Of a stretch of 64,000 nucleotides of DNA, positions 14,801-25,200 are shown in pieces. The stretch's first letter is position 1. The number at the start of each line of letters is the position of its first letter. The stretch covers positions 2,882,219 to 2,946,218 of the forward strand of contig FN649740.1 in the NCBI GenBank assembly GCA_000310025.1. Direction: 5' to 3'. The notes under the pieces were generated by a model that saw only the letters and a list, made by a program, of their open reading frames with translations, was not told the DNA's origin and did not search any database. The translations under genes were made by a program, and so were the position numbers. Origin of the DNA: Ectocarpus siliculosus. Taxonomy: Eukaryota; Sar; Phaeophyceae; Ectocarpales; Ectocarpaceae.

Positions 14801-14970
14801 TGTGCTGTCCGTTGGAGTGTAACCAGTGCGGAGGAACCGGCTGCACCACGTCCGGCAGCGCGGCTGGTCTTGGCTCTGAGTCCTGCTGCGGAGGAGGGAT
14901 CAAGGCTAGTGGCGCGTACTGCGATGACACCAACGAAGCGCCGTGCATCATCGGCAGCTCCTCCGGATAA
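2864..14970 (+). CDS. Secreted GH88-family uronyl hydrolase with C-terminal Cys-rich repeats (multi-exon, some exons unresolved)
   Basis: Exon 1 (2864-2993) encodes a signal peptide (MEGCRNVRGLMALAASLFSL, then ...VRADD). Phase-compatible exons then follow: one ending 4719, then 6043-6103, 6359-6532, 6868-7019, 7348-7445, 8762-8891, 9105-9241, 9486-9664, 10178-10332, 11016-11128, 12709-12811, 13507-13568, 13989 to about 14205, 14372-14590 and 14753-14970 (TAA). Exons 6043-9664 match glycoside hydrolase 88: VAGMFWYQYEAT, NDLGFQ, VNVDMIMNM, NHADTTW, YHVADYDP, GTYQGWQDDSTWSRGQAWA, YFVDNLPDDNVPYADFDAP and GDYFLLEAM. The Asp of NDLGF and of VNVDM sit where the family's paired catalytic Asp are expected. 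Family members cleave delta-4,5-unsaturated uronic acid from oligosaccharides made by polysaccharide lyases. After GH88 comes an acidic Ser/Asp linker, two short beta-like exons and Cys-rich repeats. Exons between 2993 and 6043 are incomplete, and the first Cys-rich copy has a frameshift. The GH88 call is firm; the fusion rests on splice phase and needs cDNA. Confidence 0.75.
8010..8280. repeat. Foldback (MITE-like) inverted repeat inside a GH88 intron
   Basis: The stretch around gatggcacccccgtgttagcg at 8054-8074 recurs inverted at about 8221-8241. The pairing extends outward (tttggggactaccgc against its inverse near 8262-8275) and inward (ctccacaactaggagggtg against its inverse near 8186-8205). 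The arms are therefore about 110-130 bp and imperfect, with a small loop near 8140. No coding capacity is seen. It lies in the 1.3-kb intron between exons ending 7445 and starting 8762. Confidence 0.6.
8403..8429 (+). repeat. Short telomere-like tract
   Basis: Four TTAGGG-like units, one of them degenerate (ttagggttagggttggggttagg), lie in a GH88 intron. TTAGGG is, to my knowledge, the telomere type of brown algae. The tract is too short to be functional and may be a double-strand-break repair scar or chance. Confidence 0.45.
11581..12572 (+). mobile_element. 5'-truncated LINE (non-LTR retrotransposon), copy L1, with target-site duplication
   Basis: The 3' third of a LINE ORF2 lies in a GH88 intron, same strand as the gene. 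It encodes the post-RT region (LEAAQMKAAKIILGYSKRTS, AVRAELGIQSLRSGRD) and the terminal Cys/His motif CDCGFECEDRVHVVAE, now in several frames and so dead. Its 3' end is ggcatgaaaaacataacagtacg plus a C-run. Direct repeats atgaacgttga flank it at 11570-11580 and 12573-12583, both preceded by C-runs (11560-11569 and 12551-12572). It is about 90% identical to L2 (58372-59838). The family usually integrates by target-primed reverse transcription, which explains the 5' truncation. Confidence 0.85.
13989..14205 (+). pseudogene. Diverged, frameshifted copy of the Cys-rich exon
   Basis: It follows acceptor ccccggtcag in the same phase as the two intact copies and begins TTCSNGLEGIDGSGNVCCPSG, then hits a TGA. 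Aligning it to the intact copies shows one missing base near 14055. The NKCRGPSCSTSG part continues in another frame and the DDTN...APCTPG end in yet another. The donor region is also degraded. It could be a decayed exon skipped by splicing, or a real stop that would end the protein here and leave 14372-14970 untranslated. Confidence 0.55.
14327..14970 (+). repeat. 381-bp tandem duplication of a Cys-rich exon plus its upstream intron
   Basis: From acctcaaatacg (14329 and 14710), through the acceptor gtgatccgcag (ending 14371 and 14752) to the end of the Cys-rich exon, the two units are nearly identical, with only a handful of differences. Each exon encodes one module: ETCSNGLEG, CCPLECNQCGGTGC, SCCGGGIKASGAYCDD, EAPCIIGS. 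The first unit keeps a donor (acaacag/gtgggt at 14590/14591). The second reads on into a stop at 14968-14970. Both exons begin in phase 1 with tc, so copies can be added without breaking frame. Confidence 0.85.
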
Positions 14971-17061
14971 TCAAATCGAGACACGTCCAGCAACCCCTCG
15001 GTACGGACAGAGTATGGTTGGACGTCGAACAAAATCGGATTGCGAAACGATATGCAGCGAACCCCGAACGTCAAGCACGAACACGATGTAAGAGGGCGTT
15101 GGTCGTAAAACACACGTGTCACCAGGACTCGGCCTCTGTCATTTCTCCATGCATGGCTAATCAAGAACCTCCTGCACCGTAGACAGAGGATATTTGGGTA
15201 AGCAGTTGTCTAAACCGTCGGACCTCTGAACGTGTCCCACCCCTTCCAACGTACCTCTCGAGCTCTGTATCCAGAATCCCTGGCAATCGAACTCTTTCTA
15301 CAGCTTTTTAGGCTCTTAAGCGCATCGACTCCTTGCATGGGTACATTATTTCGGTCTTGGTGAGGCCGGAGGTGGAACGATAGGGCTTCGTTCTCCGGTG
15401 ATGTACCTGTAGGAAATAAATCACATTGTTTCTTCAGGTAGTTGAGGCTTGATTGTAGTTGAGAAGCAAGGGTTGTTGATGACCTATAAAAGTAGTCGAC
15501 ATCAACATTGAGACGGCCCACGACTCTGTTCTCCTCGTCTGTCTGCCTGAACAGGTCGCGCGCCAACAGACCGAAAGTTCCCAGACACAACGGGGATTGA
15601 TTCCGAAACCCGCAGCGCATGCACGCTGAACATGGTGGAGTGACGCCCATCTGGTTGACATTTATTGTTGTCTTTGAAGTGTGCATGGCGGAAAAGAAGT
15701 GCGCTTGACATACATACATAGTCAACCCGAAAACCCGTCGATTCTGTAGACTACTGTACTCTACTGTGTGTGCTGTACAGCAAACATCGCCAAGAAGAAT
15801 AAGACAATATAGGTTCTGTAGATTGTCTACTTGTGCAGTATTTCAATCTCGCGTTGGAAAAGACGTGGATTCTGTCATCATGTGTACAGTATGTAGTACT
15901 TGACGCATCAGCCGGGGTCATCAACCAGGAGGAAAGCATACTTGTAGGCTCGTTTTTTCTCCACCTTTATTGCATACTTCGTCGCTTGGAGGGTTCAGCG
16001 GCACATGTGTGTGGCGAATGCTTACGGCAAGATTAACACTACACGTTCGGTGGTAGTTTTTGTTTTTCCAGAAAAAAAAGCAAGATGCACACAGAGTTGA
16101 TGCCCTATGTGCGGCATGTGCTCATTTACAAGGGGGGCGTGTAGAAGCTTTGCTCAGAGACACAATTCCCGCTTGTAGAGTCGGGAAGGTTCTATAAACA
16201 ACACTTGGGCCTGCAACTGAGGTACAGTATACGGATGGCGCGGCTCTTTGACCAAGTCTCACGGGTATGGTCCTCTACATGCGATCTTCGTAGGATACTG
16301 CCGAAGGATTGGGCCACGTACTCTATAAGGCGTCATGGGTTGTTCTCACTCAAATTCGAAAAATAACATTTACAGATAGATAGATTCATGATCTCCGTAG
16401 ATGCCATGCGGACGTACAAGCTGATCGATAATTCGGGTGGCTCAGTTGTGTGTGATGGGAGCGTAGAGCAGCTCGGCCATGACGGGCCGCACGGGTAGGT
16501 AAAGACGTGTAGACGTGGTGAAAAACGTGTTGTATTCATCGGGGGCGTGCTTGAGCTCGTCATTCCATCACGGCATCAAGTCACGCATAACGCTTTAATA
16601 CCTAGAACGAATCTCCATGAATCTCCACCAATCTACTACACTCCCAAGGAAAGCACAAAGAAACTTCTTGTTCCTCCGTAGTTCGTCACTGCAATCCCCG
16701 CATATTTATACGCAATATACCACCCCCATGCTATGCTACGAGTATATCGAATAGCCCCCCTGCTCGTATGCATCGTCATGCTCCAACAAAATATCAAAGT
16801 CATCCTTATCATACCAGTTCATCCCAAAACAAATCAAAACCAAGACAAAATCGAAAACTCCAACACCAAAACAATACCTCCTCCAAAAACAATCAATCGC
16901 ATACCAACTCTTTCTTCCAAATCATCAAGAAAAATCCCTAACATTAACCTTCCAAAACACTACCATCTCCACTTGACCCTCTCTATCTCTTGTTCAAACT
17001 CGTACATATCCTCTCTCTTCCACTCAACGGCAAAGCACGATTTGATCCCAAAACACCTCTG
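14971..17061. other. No gene seen; AC-rich 3' flank of copia fragment
   Basis: 14971 to about 16600 is probably 3' UTR and intergenic sequence of the GH88 gene. A 171-codon open frame on the minus strand (15210-15725) has no recognisable features and is within random expectation. From about 16780 to 17060 the + strand becomes strikingly poor in G and rich in A and C, matching non-coding sequence downstream of the copia RNase H frame, which reads on the minus strand. No LTR end could be recognised. Confidence 0.35.
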
Positions 17062-19380
17062 TCACTGCAAATTCATCACAAAGTCTCTGTGCAACGCAAA
17101 AGATTCCTTGCTGATAGCCTTCGTCAAGAAATCTGCATGCTGAAACTCCGACGCCACATGTGTAATCGAAATCTCCTTCCTCTCTACCAGTTCCCTAATA
17201 AAGTGATGTCGTACATCAATGTGCTTCGAGTTTGAGTTCGTGATCGGGTTGTGCGCAATCTGAATCGCTCCCTGATTATCCTCGAAGATTTGAATGCACG
17301 GCATACCTGCATCTGGCAACATAAAACGCCAAACTTGCCTCAAGAAAAGCACCTCCTTCAAGACGTCGGCAATTGCCACATACTCTGCTTCCGTTGTGGA
17401 AAGCGTAACGCACTTCTGCGTCCTCGAAAACCAAGTCACACACCCACCCCCACACATCACTAGTCCTCCTGAAACCGACCTACGGTCTGCTGCCTTGCTC
17501 GCATAGTCAGCATCCACGAACACCTGCATGCTCATGCCAGTCACCACACCCCTCTCAAATGTAATCCCCATCCAACTCGTCCTACGCACGTACCCTAAAA
17601 TACCAAGTGCTGCCTTCCAGTGCACCATCTTGGGAGACGCGCAATACCGCGCTACTGCTCGTACTGCATTCGCGATGTCCGGCCTGGTTTGAGTGGCCAA
17701 CCACATCAGGGATCCTACCAACTCGCGGAAAGGGACATCAGCACACGCTTCGTCCTCGTCAAAGTCGGTGAGCTTCATGCTCACAGGCAAGGGCACACTC
17801 TTCCCCCACTCTACGCCGTACTCTGCAGCCAACTCTTCTGCAAACCTTTGCCTGCGAGATCCTCAAAAGGCCTCTCTCTAGATCTCTCTGGTAAAAGCAC
17901 GCGGAGTACCACCTCAACTCCCCAAGGTTCTTCACGGGGACCATCTCGTTGAGGTCTCTGCCAAACTTGTCACATCTCTCCTTCTGCCCTACGGCAAAAA
18001 TGTCATCCACGTGGACCACGATGATCATGATCACACATCCATCCTCCATAAATCGAAAAACACATGCATCCGCCAAACACTGCACAAATCCTAAAAGTAA
18101 AAAGCACCTCGTCAGGTGCGCATGCCATTGTCGTGACGCCTGCTTCAAACCGTACAGACTCTTGCATAGCTTCACGATCAGTCCAGATAACCTACCACAA
18201 CCTTGCGGGAGACGCATGAAAACATCCTCTTCAAGCTCAGACTGCACAAACGCCTGCTGAATATCGAAATGACACAAGTCAAGGTTCTGCTCACATGCCA
18301 AAGCTGCCAACAAACGCACACTAGACACGGATACGGTGGGTGCAAACAATTCTCCAAAATCAATCGAAGCCCTCTGCATGTCCCCCCGCGCTACAAGTCT
18401 TGCCTTGAATTTCGTCGGCCATCCGTACTCGTCTGCCTTACAGTTGAATACCCACTTGGCGTTGATGAAGTTTTCTACTGGTTGCTACACCGGACTAAAA
18501 GTACCTGCATCCAACAGACCGAAGAACTCCCGACCGACTGCATCATCCCACAACTCTGAATGTTGGGACCGCATGGCCTCCTTGAACGTTTTCGGCACTC
18601 GGAGTTCGCTGGCGAGGCAGTGAGGGAGGTCCGGCATCTTGTCAGGAGGGCGCTTGGCACGAAGAGTGGCTTCCACGTCCTCGCGGGTGGCGAACATTGC
18701 TGCGAACATGTGCAGGCCCCCCGGCCCTCCAGCTCCTGCGGCCCCCCCGCTCCCATGGCCTGCTAAACTCGTATCTTGCGGCGGTGGGGGAGCGGGAGGG
18801 GCGATGCTGGCGGACGGTGGCAGGTCTCGACGTCCTTGATCGACGGCCTCCCGGGTGGCGAGCGACGAGACGAGCGCATCCTTGCCCATCATCGACAGCA
18901 GCCCAAGGCGGTGTTGGAGAGCGGTGCCGCCACCTGACGGCGACGGCGGTTGCTGTTGCTCATCCATGAAGCGCACTCGGTCGCCGCGCGTACGGCCATG
19001 CACTCTGGTTTCCTTCTCGCCCAATTCTCTGACCGCTCGCTGTGAAAGCGGCGGGTGAGCGGGAGCGGCGGCGCTTGCGGGCGGGGGTGTCGGCGGTGGA
19101 CGGGGCGGCGTGGCTGCGGTGGACGGCGGTGCACTCGAAGACGCCGTGGAGATCGGCGACGCGGCTCCGGACCCTGTGAAGATCGACGGAGAAGTGGGCG
19201 GCGGCGAAGCGGTGGTCGCTGTGGGCGGGGTGTAGGTGTACGTCCGCGATGCCCATGGCGGTGGCGGTGCGGCAGCGGCTGCAGGAACGGCGGCGGCCGG
19301 CGAGGGCGCCGCGGTGACCGAAGAGCCCCCCCCGCTGGCCGGTACCGGCGCCGGCACGGCGGTGCGGCGGTTGATCCACA
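17062..19380 (-). pseudogene. Ty1/copia pol fragment: linker, reverse transcriptase, RNase H (broken)
   Basis: Reading leftward from 19380: a Pro/Ala/Ser-rich linker; the RT start (KTFKEAMRSQHSELWDDAV, NAKWVFNCKADEYG, KFKARLVARG); the RT core (DIQQAFVQSELEEDVFMRLP, LYGLKQASRQWHAHL, VVHVDDIFAV); then RNase H (VFVDADYASKAADRRSVSGG, TLSTTEAEYVAIAD, IFEDNQGAIQIAHNP, HIDVRHHFIRELV). This order is diagnostic of copia. It is dead: a TAG interrupts the frame near 18485, and a one-base shift near 17848 separates RT from RNase H. No integrase is attached. The gag-protease half lies just to the right on the opposite strand. Confidence 0.9.
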
Positions 19381-19540
19381 CGACGTTGTTAGACAGGCAG
19401 ATCCTTCCGGTGTCGGCGCGGAGGGGGCTCTTCGGTCACCGCGGCGCCCTCGCCGGCCGCCGCCGTTCCTGCAGCCGCTGCCGCACCGCCACCGCCATGG
19501 GCATCGCGGACGTACACCTACACCCCGCCCACAGCGACCA
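19213..19540. repeat. Perfect 118-bp inverted repeat joining the two copia halves
   Basis: 19213-19330 is the exact reverse complement of 19423-19540, separated by 92 bp (19331-19422). The sequence is GC-rich and is part of the copia linker: the right arm read on the + strand encodes the same Ala/Pro-rich peptide (PPPPWASRTYTYTPPTAT) found in the left arm on the minus strand. The element's halves diverge from this hairpin, so it marks the rearrangement point. Confidence 0.92.
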
Positions 19541-19614
19541 TGACACGTCGTCTACGAGATTCGAGTCGAGCTTAGTTTGGAGTATCGCTTTGCGGCGATC
19601 AGCAGCAGCCACCG

Positions 19615-21329
19615 ATGAACGACACCGAGCAAGATCGAGTGAGCGCCCGACTAGCAGAGGAGGAAGCCCGGATCAACTACTTGGTCGAACAAAGGGTAGA
19701 AGCAAGACTGGCCGAGATGTCGAGGCAAGAAGCAGAGGAGCGGAGGACAGATGACGTCCGGACCGGAAGAGAGCACGAGGATCGCCACCAGCAACACGCG
19801 GGGCGGCCATCGGCCAACCCGACGACCGACGAAATCGCCCGCACACTCGCCGACGCCCTCACCGGTCGACTTCACGTCTCATCAGGGGACATGGGTAGAG
19901 TACCCATTAACGCAGGGACGGTTCGAATGACTGAGACTAAGCGCCTAGCGCCTTGGGATGGTGTTTTCAAGCAAGGGGAGGATGAGCAGGCTAAGTTTTT
20001 GATTTTTCGATCGAACATGGTAGCTATGTTTGCCCAGGAAGGAGTGCGTGACGTAGTACTGACTGAGGAAAAAAAATTCCAGTTGGGAAAGAAGGCGTGA
20101 GCATGGAGGAGATGCGTAGGGTGCATTCGAGTGGACGGGTAGAAAAGGCAATAACGGCGTGGAACCTGCTGATCACGACAGTGACATACATGCCAATCCT
20201 AACCCAGATCATCGCCGATGGGAGTCCTAGTGGAGGTTGGAAGATATTCCTCAATTATTACGAGCCGCGTGCCAGGGCCGAAAAAGAAAGGCTGTCATCT
20301 CAATATCACGCTCTTGAGATGAAAGTAGGGGAGACCCCGCAAGAGTACTTCGGGAGATTTGCTGTTTTGCGCAGTAGGCTCGCCTCGCACGGTGTTGTTT
20401 TCTCCGACGATGATGCCAATGCCCACATGGTATACCACCTTTCCGACGAGTACTCGGTAGAGAAGAAGATTCTGACCATGTCACCGATTCCCCCCTCGCG
20501 CGAGACAATTGAAAAGGCTGTGCGAGATGCTCATGCGGACTCGGTTCGCCGTCGGGAGGGGGAACCGAAGAATGGCGCGGGGCACGCGTTCGTCGCTTCC
20601 GGTGGCATCCGGGGCGATGGACGTGTCCAAAATGGGTCGAGTGGAAACGGCGGGGGTCAGGACGGAGACGGAGGCGCCCGGAGTCGGAGCAGGAGCAGGG
20701 TGAGAGGAAACAAGAAAGGCGGAGGTGAGAGAGGAGCCGACAACGACCACTGCTACCTACATCCGCGCTTGTTCCACACCAACGCCCAGTGCTACACCCA
20801 GCGCGACCCAGTCGCCCTCTCCCGGAGCAGCAACCTATCCGCCTGGGCATCTCCACTCCCTGATGGCACACTTTGTGTCCGCTGACGAGATGAGTTCGCT
20901 TTCGGTTTCGAGTGATGTAAGCAGTGTCGCATGTGGTGATGATCTTGGCTTTGCTTTGTCTGCACAGAGTTGCGAATACAGTCCTGGTAGGGAGGTATTT
21001 TGGTCTGATAGCGGTGCAAGCAACCATTTTGTGAGTAACAGCTCCAAGATGTACAACATCTCGCCTGTCCCCCCCGGCAAAGAATTCATCAAAGTAGGCA
21101 ATGGTGCTTATTTGCGCGTGGAGTGCGTAGGTAGTGTCAATCTGGCATTTCACATGGCAGGAGGTCGATCGGGGGAAGCGGATTTCTGTGTCCAATTGAC
21201 AGACGTGTACGTAGTACCAGGGATTTCGTTCAACTTGTTCTCTCTGCACCACACGCAGAAAAAGCACAGGATAATGTTGGATGAGAGGGGTGTGCACCTT
21301 TTCGGTGGTCGGCTTAGTTCTCGATGGGC
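19615..21329 (+). pseudogene. Ty1/copia gag and protease fragment (broken)
   Basis: A copia gag-like protein (MNDTEQDRVSARLAEEE..., MTETKRLAPWDGVFKQGEDE) runs to a stop at 20100, continues after a frameshift (MEEMRRVHSSGRVEKAITAW, FLNYYEPRARAEKERLSSQY) to about 20885, and ends in an Arg/Gly-rich stretch plus CYLHPRLFHTNAQCY, a possible zinc-knuckle relic. After another shift comes an aspartic protease core (FWSDSGASNHFVS, GNGAYLRVECVGSV, VYVVPGISFNLFSLHH). Integrase should follow but does not. Instead the sequence runs into 45-bp repeats and tRNA-like repeats. Gag and pol halves therefore sit back to back on opposite strands. Confidence 0.85.
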
Positions 21330-21419
21330 GGGAAGCTCGAAGCCGAAGGTACAACACCGGCGGGACCGATGGACGGGAAGCTCGAAGCCGAAGGTACAAC
21401 ACCGGCGGGACCGATGGAC
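21330..21419 (+). repeat. Two tandem 45-bp units at the end of the copia protease fragment
   Basis: The unit starts gggaagctcgaagccgaagg and occurs at 21330-21374 and 21375-21419, with a partial third unit from 21420. It keeps the reading frame (SSKPKVQHRRDRWTG). It follows directly on the protease domain and is not typical copia sequence. Confidence 0.8.
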
Positions 21420-21619
21420 GGGAAGCTGGAACTCGGACCGCATCCTGCACCCGATCCTGAAATCTGAGAAGGGGGAGGGGGGTTTTGCGCGAAAAGGCCA
21501 GTACCAACACCAGGCGGAGACGCTTGGCGGACAACGGGGGGAGGGACAACGGTAGAGGGGATTACATCACCGTCGCGGTACGAGGGAGGCATTCGATGGT
21601 TCTCGTTACCTGATCATGT

Positions 21620-22230
21620 TGCGTGGAACCTTGTGTAAGAAAGCTCTGACCTTTAGACCACCGAGTCAACGCTGACTAGCCGGATGGTCTAGTTCCGCGA
21701 TTAAAAGATATGCGCTGAGCTCGTTAGCACCCGGCCGGATCACATGGGCTTGAGGCTGTTAGAAGCTTAATCACTGGGATTGAGCGTAGAGATCTCCGGG
21801 GACGGACCCCTCGCCAGACGCCGCTGTTTGGTAAACAAATGGCGGTTCTTGTGTAAGTGGACCACTGGGATTCGAACCCGTGCGTGGAACCTTGTGTAAG
21901 AAAGCTCTGACCATTAGACCACTCAGTCAACGTTGACTAGCCGAATGGTCTAGTTCCGCGATTAGAGGATTCCCGCACGAAGTTCGAATACCGGCTGGAT
22001 CACTTTTCTTTGCGTAGAATTACCATTGACAGAACAGCAGCGTTTGGCGAGGGGTTCTTCCCCGGAGATCTCTACGCTCAATCACAGTGATTAAGCTTCT
22101 AACAGCCTCAAGCCCATGTGATCCGGCCGGGTGCTAACGAGCTCAGCGCATATCTTTTAATCGCGGAACTAGACCATCCGGCTAGTCAGCGTTGACTAGC
22201 CGAATGGTCTAGTTCCGCGATTACAAGCAT
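21620..22230. repeat. Cluster of tRNA-like (SINE-type) repeats with a 165-bp inverted repeat
   Basis: Three kinds of structure overlap. (1) A composite about 90 bp long (tgcgtggaaccttgtg ... ttccgcgatta) is repeated at 21621-21704 and 21882-21963. (2) 21664-21829 returns inverted at 22032-22197; the outer 138 bp show one mismatch. (3) Inside lie tRNA-like units starting GTTGACT. A minus-strand unit (about 21860-21934) has 6 of 7 possible acceptor-stem pairs and a B-box (gggttcgaatccc). A plus-strand unit (21935 to about 22005) has an A-box-like tggtctagttccg and a B-box-like agttcgaata. They abut at the palindrome agtcaacgttgact (21928-21941). The T-stems are mismatched, so these are not working tRNA genes but probably tRNA-derived SINE parts with pol III promoter relics. 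Confidence 0.6.
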
Positions 22231-25200
22231 CGTTATTGTGGGACTCGTCTCGGCTCCAGGCATTCGTACCACTCGTCGTGCAGTAGTGCAGCCTTGGTGA
22301 ATGGGTGACCCACGAAGGAACGTCGGCCCTGACCTTTCCCCAAGCCAAGCTCTGAACCGGAGGTAAGAGCAAACCGCAGAGGCACTCACACGTGCACAGC
22401 GATCTGATTCTTTTGATCGTCAGGTACGAATACAGCGTAGATGTGCCGTGCACTTGGGAAGAAGTACACAGCAGTGTAGATCATACTGAAGTCGAAAACC
22501 GCTGCCCTCATAAGACTTGTATTCGGAGCAAACACAGACTGGAAAAGACGTGGCGCCATCAAGAAATTTATCAATACCGCGTGGTACGAACCTACCTACC
22601 TCCTGGGACATCACAAAGGAAACGTCAACCGAACGAGGCGGCCCTACATGCCTTGCGCTCGCCGACTCGCCGATTGTGTCCCTGCGTCTGCCATCTCCTC
22701 ATTGGTCAAAAAAAACTTTCACACAGTCCCGGATGGATGCGCACTTGGGGAGGAAGCGTCAAAGGAGAACCCAGCTCACAGCAGCCAACCCGGACACGTG
22801 CTCCTTGTGGCTCAACAAGCGTACGTGCCGACGTGGTATGCCGTAGCCGTCGTCGTTTGGCATCATTGGGCGGAAGAGGCAGTTCTCATCAACCCCGTTC
22901 ATACAGAACTCGTCGACGGTTCCGCCCGACTGCAACCTCGAACATTCGGGTATGGATACCGACCGACCAGCTGAAAAGTGACGCAAGTCGTCTACCGCAG
23001 TATCGTTTGAAGACACATACATAGACTATGCATCCACCGCCGTGTTCAGATGCTCTCGCGCGGTGTTCAGCACGGTAGATCGGTATGGTATGCATAGGTG
23101 CTGAAATGCATACAGAGTAGAATAGAGTCAGATGGTCCGGTCTGCTGATGGACCGCAAGCTTCCGACAATGATTCCTCATGAGAAACTGGTGGGCAATGA
23201 TGGTGACGTTGGCACGGCAACAGCAGTCCAGTCGTGCATCCAAGTGGCGTGGCGTGCTCGACTGCTGCTGCAGCTTGCTGGTGGTAAAGAACTGTGAAAA
23301 CTCTGGCTGTTGACTCGTGCCTCAGGACCACCTCAACAGAATCTGGTCGGTGAGGGCTTTTATTACAGGTGTGTATCGACAACGTCGGCATCCGCCTTTG
23401 ACAAGAAACAGTTTGCAGGGATCTACTCCCAGGAGAGTCGGTAGTGTTCTTGCGAAGCAACAGCACACACAACTTTGCCGCCTATGCCAGGACACATCGC
23501 CGGAGCCCCAAACAGCCACGTTTGTATGTTTGTTGGAGCAAGAGGTCAAATAGTTGGGGGGTCCCACACAAAGTAGGTTTGACGGCAGTACGAATACAAC
23601 GTACAAGCACAGCATATATTGCTGATCGCACGCACACCCTCCCATGAAACACGCACACTCACACACCCTGCTGAACGGATTTTGCGAGATGCGACTGATC
23701 CATGTGCGGTGGGGTCGTATGTATACCCTGCTTTGGTTGTGTGGGGCTTCAACGATTGTGTGGGGCTTCAAAGCTGTCACGTTGTCACAATGTCGTTAGA
23801 ATACTGCTGTACCTTCAACCAACACACGATTATTAGACAGAGCACAGACTGCTTTATCGCTTGGAGACGGGAAAAAACATGACCCCACTCGATCCTTCGA
23901 AGGATTTCTTGCTCGGGCGACGATCGGTGCTTCCTTTCATTAAAGTAGGTGCAGAGCAAGTACGTAGGCGGTGGGTACATCATGAAGCAACAGCAGTCAA
24001 GGAACCTTGCGTGCAAGTGCCGTGTGTGCATACAGCCTTTTGCAACGCTGCGCAATGCTCACACACAGGTTTCCCCCCACCACGTCGGCCTAACATTGAG
24101 CTGTGTAGCGAACGATGACAATCAGGCGAAGAATAGTTGTTGTTGCAACATTTTGGGCGGCATGCGTTCCACAACGAGCCAGACGGCCGCCGTGCTGCGG
24201 GGCGGCGGCACGACGGCAGGGGTGAAACACCCTATCCTGGCTGAGCATCCTTTCCGAGACAACAGTTGTGATCCACAGGCATACTGTAAACTTGTCGCCC
24301 CGATCTCGAACGGATGCATACAGCAGTTAGTTGCAGGAGAATGTTATGCGGATTTCAGTGGCCGCGTCACCGAACGCGATGTTTGTACGTACAAACGGAG
24401 TACATACATTTGCTTGCTGTCCGAGCAGCAGATGGTACGATGGGTGATGGTTCGAAAATATTCTCACGGCGCATGCATTCAACAAATCGTGTGTAGCTGC
24501 ATTTATTTTGGGCGCCAGCAACGTTTGGCAGCAGCCGTTAAGCGGCAGCACGCAGCCCAGATCAAAATTATTCTACCCTCCTGATTGACACCTGTGGGCG
24601 TAGATAATACCCAACGCTCCTACAAAGAGTCCGTGTTGTTCGTGTTCGGATAAAGTAGAAGGTCTGGTTTGACCTCTACGGTGTCGAGGGCGACAGGATC
24701 ATCAATAGCAGGGTTGCACACGAAAAGTGTTTGTCTAATATCCATGCGTAGTGGTCGGCACGAGCGTATCGGTACTGGAGCTACATGTGCTGTGCGGGAA
24801 ATGTCTTCGAGTGGTCGTTGATCGTGTTTTTTTTGTGTGTTGAGAGGGGCAGTGCTACATGCACTGTACGTTTGACGTTCCACGACACTGCCGTCTTGCC
24901 CATGCCTACTTGTAGCTCGGATCTAGTCGTGCAAGTAGGGGAAAAAGTAGCGTCGCTTCAGAAGGTGCTCACCAGAGGTTCCTCCAACGAAGCGACTACA
25001 GCAGTATTCCACGACCCGCTTCCCGGGTATGTTGCGCATGCCCGGGGGGATTTTAAACTTCCGAGTCTCCCAAAATTGTGTCACCCATCCAACTTTTTTA
25101 GGGGGGCATGCACCGGCACCAGTCCAAAACCACGTAGATATCATGTCTCGATATGTAGTTGTATGATGCGTGTTGCCTGGGCTGGGTGGGTTTTGCATGT

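Noticed and set aside
15210-15725. 171-codon minus-strand open frame downstream of the GH88 gene
   Set aside because: Length is within chance expectation for 64 kb and no domain, signal or splice support is visible.
22392-24584. Open frames of about 210 codons on the plus strand
   Set aside because: No domain, no coding-like composition and no consistent splice sites; overlapping frames on the other strand look equally plausible.
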